DNA of 35,550 nucleotides from contig JASLKT010000010.1 in assembly GCA_030747395.1 (NCBI GenBank), positions 1-35,550 on the forward strand, written 5' to 3'. The stretch is from Candidatus Thalassarchaeaceae archaeon (GTDB lineage Archaea > Thermoplasmatota > Poseidoniia > Poseidoniales > Thalassarchaeaceae). Both the position numbers and the translations under genes were made by a program. Under the pieces are notes generated by a model that saw only the letters and a program-made list of their open reading frames with translations, ran no database searches and was not told where the DNA came from. Each line of letters begins with the position of its first letter. Position 1 is the first letter of the stretch. This document shows, piece by piece, positions 32,299 to 35,550 of this stretch.

Positions 32299-34950
32299 AT
32301 GGCCGATGATACCAACTCCGAAGAAGGGCAACGGGAGCCAGACCCATTACCTGTGAAGCGCATTCGGGGTGGGGTTCGCCGCCGAATTATGGAGTGTTTA
32401 TCCGAAGGGAGGGCAACGGTCACCCAAATATCCGCTTCAGCCAACCTGCGATTGCCACATGCCTCTGCCGAGTTGAAACGTCTCAGAAAAGAAGGGCTGA
32501 TATTTTCTGATGATGAAACTGGATCCAGAGGTGCATGCTTGGCCCTCTCAGCACGCGGATGGGAAACACTTCGTGCAGATGAAATTGCACGAATAAGAGA
32601 TCTTGGCGTCGACCCCCCTCCACTCGGTGCATTAGGTCGTTTGATTTCCGTATCTGAAAACAATCTTCTCATCGCCTTTGTTGGTCGACCTAATGATGGA
32701 CCAATTGCCATCCCAAATCGACCACTTGATTCTACGAGGGGCTACTCTACCGATGATATTTGGACATGGGTTGAACCTCGTGAAAGAAAGGCGAGGTGGG
32801 TGAGTTCTGAAACATTTCTACCTGTATCACCACCTCAACGAGAAATCGATCCAAGCAGCATTGCTGCCTGGGGGTCCGAATCTCAAGTAATTGGATTACA
32901 GAGATTTCGATTGATTGACGATTCTCAATCCCTCAAACTCGCCAGCGGTTCATGGTTTGGGCAGTTGGAGGATTTCAAACAAGCAACTTTGCCAAAGAGA
33001 GTTCCTGAGGGCACTCTTTGGAGATTGGGTACATTGGCAATTGAAGGCCCAGTCATCCGAATGGATTCGCCCCTGCTAGCATTAGGTCTTGATCGGATGG
33101 GTAGAGAAGCTCTGCTTGGTGCTGCTTCTCCTAGTGCAGTCACACTCGCCCCTAGAAGGAAATTTGAGGTTCAAAACTGCAGTATACCGTTTGCTGTCCT
33201 AGAAGAATGGATGAAAATCGCCCACCCTCGTCTTCCGACAAGTGAGCGGCTTGAGCGTTTACGCCTTCTTCAGGAAGAATTGACCACCCCTGCCACTGCG
33301 AGAAATCGTCGCAAAGTAGATGATGCAACGTGGAGGCGATTTCGTAAACACTGGGGTGATGCAACATGGGCCTCAGTTCCCCTAGAGAATGGAGATTGGA
33401 TTGACACGAGTTCTTTGTCTAATCAAGCCGAAAAATCCCTTATTGAGTGGGCACTTCCACAATCAAATTTCGATTTAGTCATCGAAGTACGCCCCTCCAG
33501 TCAAACAGCATTTCGGTCCTCACGTTTACCAGAAAATATCCGACTGATTATTTCCTCTCAATGGAAGAATCCACCCACAGCCAATTGCATTGAACCTCAT
33601 CCTGTATTGCCTTCTATGTGGTCTCGTTTGTCATTGCTTGATGGTCCAACAGTTCCAGTCAATCTATTGCCAGCAACATCTACAGAAGTCCTCGCAGATG
33701 AAATCATCTGGGTACCTCCACAAAATGCAACAGAAGTTGAACTTGCGAAACAAACACTTGGTGGGAGCCCTGAAGGCCATTCAATTCCGAATTTGCATGT
33801 GGATGAAGACGAAGATCGGCTGTTACGAGCAGCGGTTCTCAGTTATCCATTGGGTGATTCCGAATGGGCCAACACAATGGAACCACATCATCCCCTCATC
33901 GCTTGGATTGCTTCGACACCGGCTGATCGGTGGTCGAGGTGGGAACGAATTGGTACAATTTTGGGCGACGAATGGATTGGGTTGATGAAATCCAGTGATA
34001 TACCGAATGAAGCTCTCAGCAAGGCTGCAATCAATTCTCCCCTTGAATGGTCCCAGAATTTTGTAGAAGATGTTCGAAGTCGCATTCGTGTGAATTCAGA
34101 ATTGGCTCATAATTTGCGTCATTTATCCCAATCCGCCTCTCCAGAAGAGGCTGCATGGGTAGCTCATATCCTGTTAACGGAAGTGGCTTGGTTGCCACTA
34201 GAAATCCAATCCGACCTGACATCTTGGGGCTTTGATCGTTTCTTGGAAGCCCCTCCCGAGCGCTGTTCTGCCGTGTTATCAGGGATTGATTGGCTTGCAA
34301 ATCAATATCCTGAGAGAATGCTATCCGAATCAGAAGATTGGCGCCTTCTCTCTCGTTCCATTGGTTTCTCAAAAACGCAAGATCACGATTTACATCTTTG
34401 GGCGGTATTGGATGATTGGTATAGAACGGGAAATCGCCCTCACTCCACAATCATGGCGCTAATCGTGAAAAGATTACCTGAAGAATGGTGGGCCCCTGTA
34501 GCTGAAATTATTCTCACAGCCCTGTCGGATGATTCTGATGGAATTTCATTGATTTCTGAAATGGATATAGCCTGGCCTTCAATCATTCTTCGACCTCAAG
34601 GTGAAATCCACCGAATTCCCGGCGATTCATCGATGCAACATAGCGGCGTCCGTCGAACTTTACTCGCAAGATTAGAGCGTCTTTCAGAACATGAGCAGTG
34701 GTCGGAAGAGTTGCCTGGTGGTCGGATGATTAGAGATCTCAGTGAAGCCCTCAGATCAGCCCGAGATCTTTCACCTCCTAAATTTGGTATTACTCACCCC
34801 ATGGTTAGATGGTTGGCTATACCCACCCATCGATGGCCACCGAAAGAAGTGATTCAAATTACAAATGGAGATGCTCGAATTACTGCGCGCCTAGCGAAGA
34901 TGTCGTCAGGTTGGCATGCCGAACTATCTCGGAATCCAATGGACTTCTGA
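32299..34950 (+). CDS. large protein with N-terminal winged-helix domain
   Basis: An 883-residue protein from ATG 32299 (GTG 32278 is an in-frame alternative). Residues about 20-95 form a winged helix: VRRRIMECLSEGRATVTQISASANLRLPHASAELKRLRKEGLI, like ArsR/MarR-type domains. The remaining 780 residues have no signal peptide or membrane segments, are rich in Trp and Pro, and show repeated helical stretches; I recognise no catalytic motif or family. Such a layout may be an unusual regulator or a DNA-linked scaffold. It is divergent from the small winged-helix gene. Confidence 0.8.
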   Translation: MADDTNSEEGQREPDPLPVKRIRGGVRRRIMECLSEGRATVTQISASANLRLPHASAELKRLRKEGLIFSDDETGSRGACLALSARGWETLRADEIARIRDLGVDPPPLGALGRLISVSENNLLIAFVGRPNDGPIAIPNRPLDSTRGYSTDDIWTWVEPRERKARWVSSETFLPVSPPQREIDPSSIAAWGSESQVIGLQRFRLIDDSQSLKLASGSWFGQLEDFKQATLPKRVPEGTLWRLGTLAIEGPVIRMDSPLLALGLDRMGREALLGAASPSAVTLAPRRKFEVQNCSIPFAVLEEWMKIAHPRLPTSERLERLRLLQEELTTPATARNRRKVDDATWRRFRKHWGDATWASVPLENGDWIDTSSLSNQAEKSLIEWALPQSNFDLVIEVRPSSQTAFRSSRLPENIRLIISSQWKNPPTANCIEPHPVLPSMWSRLSLLDGPTVPVNLLPATSTEVLADEIIWVPPQNATEVELAKQTLGGSPEGHSIPNLHVDEDEDRLLRAAVLSYPLGDSEWANTMEPHHPLIAWIASTPADRWSRWERIGTILGDEWIGLMKSSDIPNEALSKAAINSPLEWSQNFVEDVRSRIRVNSELAHNLRHLSQSASPEEAAWVAHILLTEVAWLPLEIQSDLTSWGFDRFLEAPPERCSAVLSGIDWLANQYPERMLSESEDWRLLSRSIGFSKTQDHDLHLWAVLDDWYRTGNRPHSTIMALIVKRLPEEWWAPVAEIILTALSDDSDGISLISEMDIAWPSIILRPQGEIHRIPGDSSMQHSGVRRTLLARLERLSEHEQWSEELPGGRMIRDLSEALRSARDLSPPKFGITHPMVRWLAIPTHRWPPKEVIQITNGDARITARLAKMSSGWHAELSRNPMDF

Positions 34951-34975
34951 TTCAATGGTTTCAATAATCCCTACC

Positions 34976-35300
34976 GTGTCGGTGGATTTGCCCGGCTGCA
35001 ACACCGATGTGAGCCCTCCCGTCGCCGGGTTGGGCGGTGATCTTCGGTACCAATGCCGGGCCTAACCCACCCCATCGAAGACCGACCGGACCCTTCGGGG
35101 AATGAAACGTCGGTGCAAGCGGGTGGGCAACGAACCGGGTTATGGGTCCCCAGATGACGACAGGATGATTCATGGGACAACCCCCCGGTCCGACACATGC
35201 CCTGGGGCTGGGTCAGGATCACGAGCTACGGCGATGAAATGGTCCGTTACGCCCCGGGGCACACTTTCTCTTCCGCCGGATTGAAAGACTGCGGCCCGCA
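34976..35300 (+). ncRNA. candidate structured non-coding RNA, family unresolved
   Basis: The 361 bases between the large winged-helix gene and coaD hold no convincing protein frame and are clearly richer in G and C than the flanking genes. Several stem-forming arms are visible: TCGGTG/CACCGA (34979-34984 with 35001-35006), CCC-TTCG-GGG (35091-35100), which sits inside CCGAC/GTCGG, and CCCACCC/GGGTGGG outside those. GAATGAAACG...GTGCAAGC and AGATGACGACAGG recall, in order, conserved regions II-IV of RNase P RNA. However, the universal ACAGAA block and a clear CR-I are missing. The SRP RNA signature GTCAGG...GGAAGG..AGCAGC is also not complete. Strand is chosen on those weak similarities. A structured RNA is likely; its family is not settled. 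Confidence 0.45.
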
Positions 35301-35311
35301 CGAATCTATTG

Positions 35312-35550
35312 ATGAGTGCAACCCTCTGCCTTGTTGGCGGGACTTTCGATTGTTTTCATGCGGGCCATCAAGCCCTACTTGAGGGCGCTCTCGATTGTGA
35401 TTCTGTCGAGGTTTGGGTGACTTCTGATGCCATTGCTGCTGATAAAGATCCTCGAATCAAACCTCTAACAGAACGACAGCAGGACATTTTGGATTGGGCA
35501 AAGGGTCGTTCATTATCCACTTTCACGTTAGAAGATTCATGGGGTCCAGC
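35312..35550 (+). CDS. coaD: phosphopantetheine adenylyltransferase, archaeal type (partial)
   Basis: The first 79 codons of a nucleotidyltransferase that runs off the right edge. LVGGTFDCFHAGHQALL is the cytidylyltransferase-like TFD.FH.GH motif (about residues 11-19), and VEVWVTSDAIAADKDPRIKPLTERQ matches the archaeal branch of phosphopantetheine adenylyltransferase. It converts 4'-phosphopantetheine to dephospho-CoA. Related nucleotidyltransferases share the motif, so the exact substrate is likely but not certain. Confidence 0.8.
   Translation, partial: MSATLCLVGGTFDCFHAGHQALLEGALDCDSVEVWVTSDAIAADKDPRIKPLTERQQDILDWAKGRSLSTFTLEDSWGP

Noticed and set aside
34976-35300. Naming the GC-rich block as RNase P RNA or SRP RNA
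   Set aside because: The universal ACAGAA block and a clear CR-I of RNase P are missing, and the SRP GGAAGG..AGCAGC core is not found on either strand, so I left the family open.
1-35550. tRNA genes
   Set aside because: Occasional GTTCGAAT-like strings occur inside protein genes, but none has a matching acceptor stem or anticodon arm around it.

Overview
The window reads as a stretch of an archaeal chromosome, most likely a marine Thermoplasmatota lineage such as Marine Group II/III (Poseidoniales). This is inference from gene content: an archaeal-type TrpS, a Bat/HTH_10 regulator, a 2-phosphoglycerate kinase and an archaeal-type phosphopantetheine adenylyltransferase sit among bacterial-like genes (thyA, folA, plsC, glpX), a vertebrate-like class I aldolase and an aa3-type cytochrome oxidase. 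Genes are dense, switch strand often, and many convergent pairs overlap by a few bases. I found no tRNA, rRNA, IS element or CRISPR array.

Layout: 1-3.0 kb, LemA (partial), an alpha/beta hydrolase and a Nudix/metallo-beta-lactamase fusion on the minus strand. 3.0-9.9 kb, a tiny membrane protein, an aldo/keto reductase, trpS, a saccharopine-dehydrogenase-like protein, a secreted anchored protein, a PlsC-type acyltransferase, and thyA-folA. 10.0-12.9 kb, a small repeat-bearing membrane protein, then a PIN-domain protein and a 2-phosphoglycerate kinase downstream of an aldehyde dehydrogenase. 12.9-18.3 kb, a block resembling aerobic CoA-thioester aromatic degradation: aldehyde dehydrogenase, enoyl-CoA hydratase/isomerase, 3-hydroxyacyl-CoA dehydrogenase, an unknown helical protein and a BoxB-like diiron oxygenase. 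18.3-25.4 kb, an HTH_10 regulator, a cytochrome c oxidase operon (coxC-coxB-coxA), a secreted protein sharing the extra N-terminal domain of CoxA, and three divergent genes including a cysteine-dioxygenase-like cupin. 25.4-31.6 kb, a second enoyl-CoA hydratase, glpX, moaE-moaC, a ferredoxin/FAD-oxidoreductase pair, a protein of six CCHC zinc knuckles, and a class I aldolase. 31.7-35.5 kb, a small winged-helix protein, an 883-residue winged-helix protein, a GC-rich non-coding block that looks like a structured RNA, and the start of coaD.

The most notable signal is a palindrome, consensus CCGAACATGTTCGG, found six times between 18.3 and 24.8 kb. Four copies end exactly 36 bases before a start codon and a fifth ends 38 bases before one. 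In all six the gene-proximal half is GTTCGG. The genes behind it include three that consume O2 (cytochrome oxidase, BoxB-like oxygenase, cysteine-dioxygenase-like cupin), and an HTH_10 regulator lies among them. I propose an oxygen- or respiration-linked regulon with this box as an activator site just upstream of the promoter. The function and the identity of the regulator are inference.
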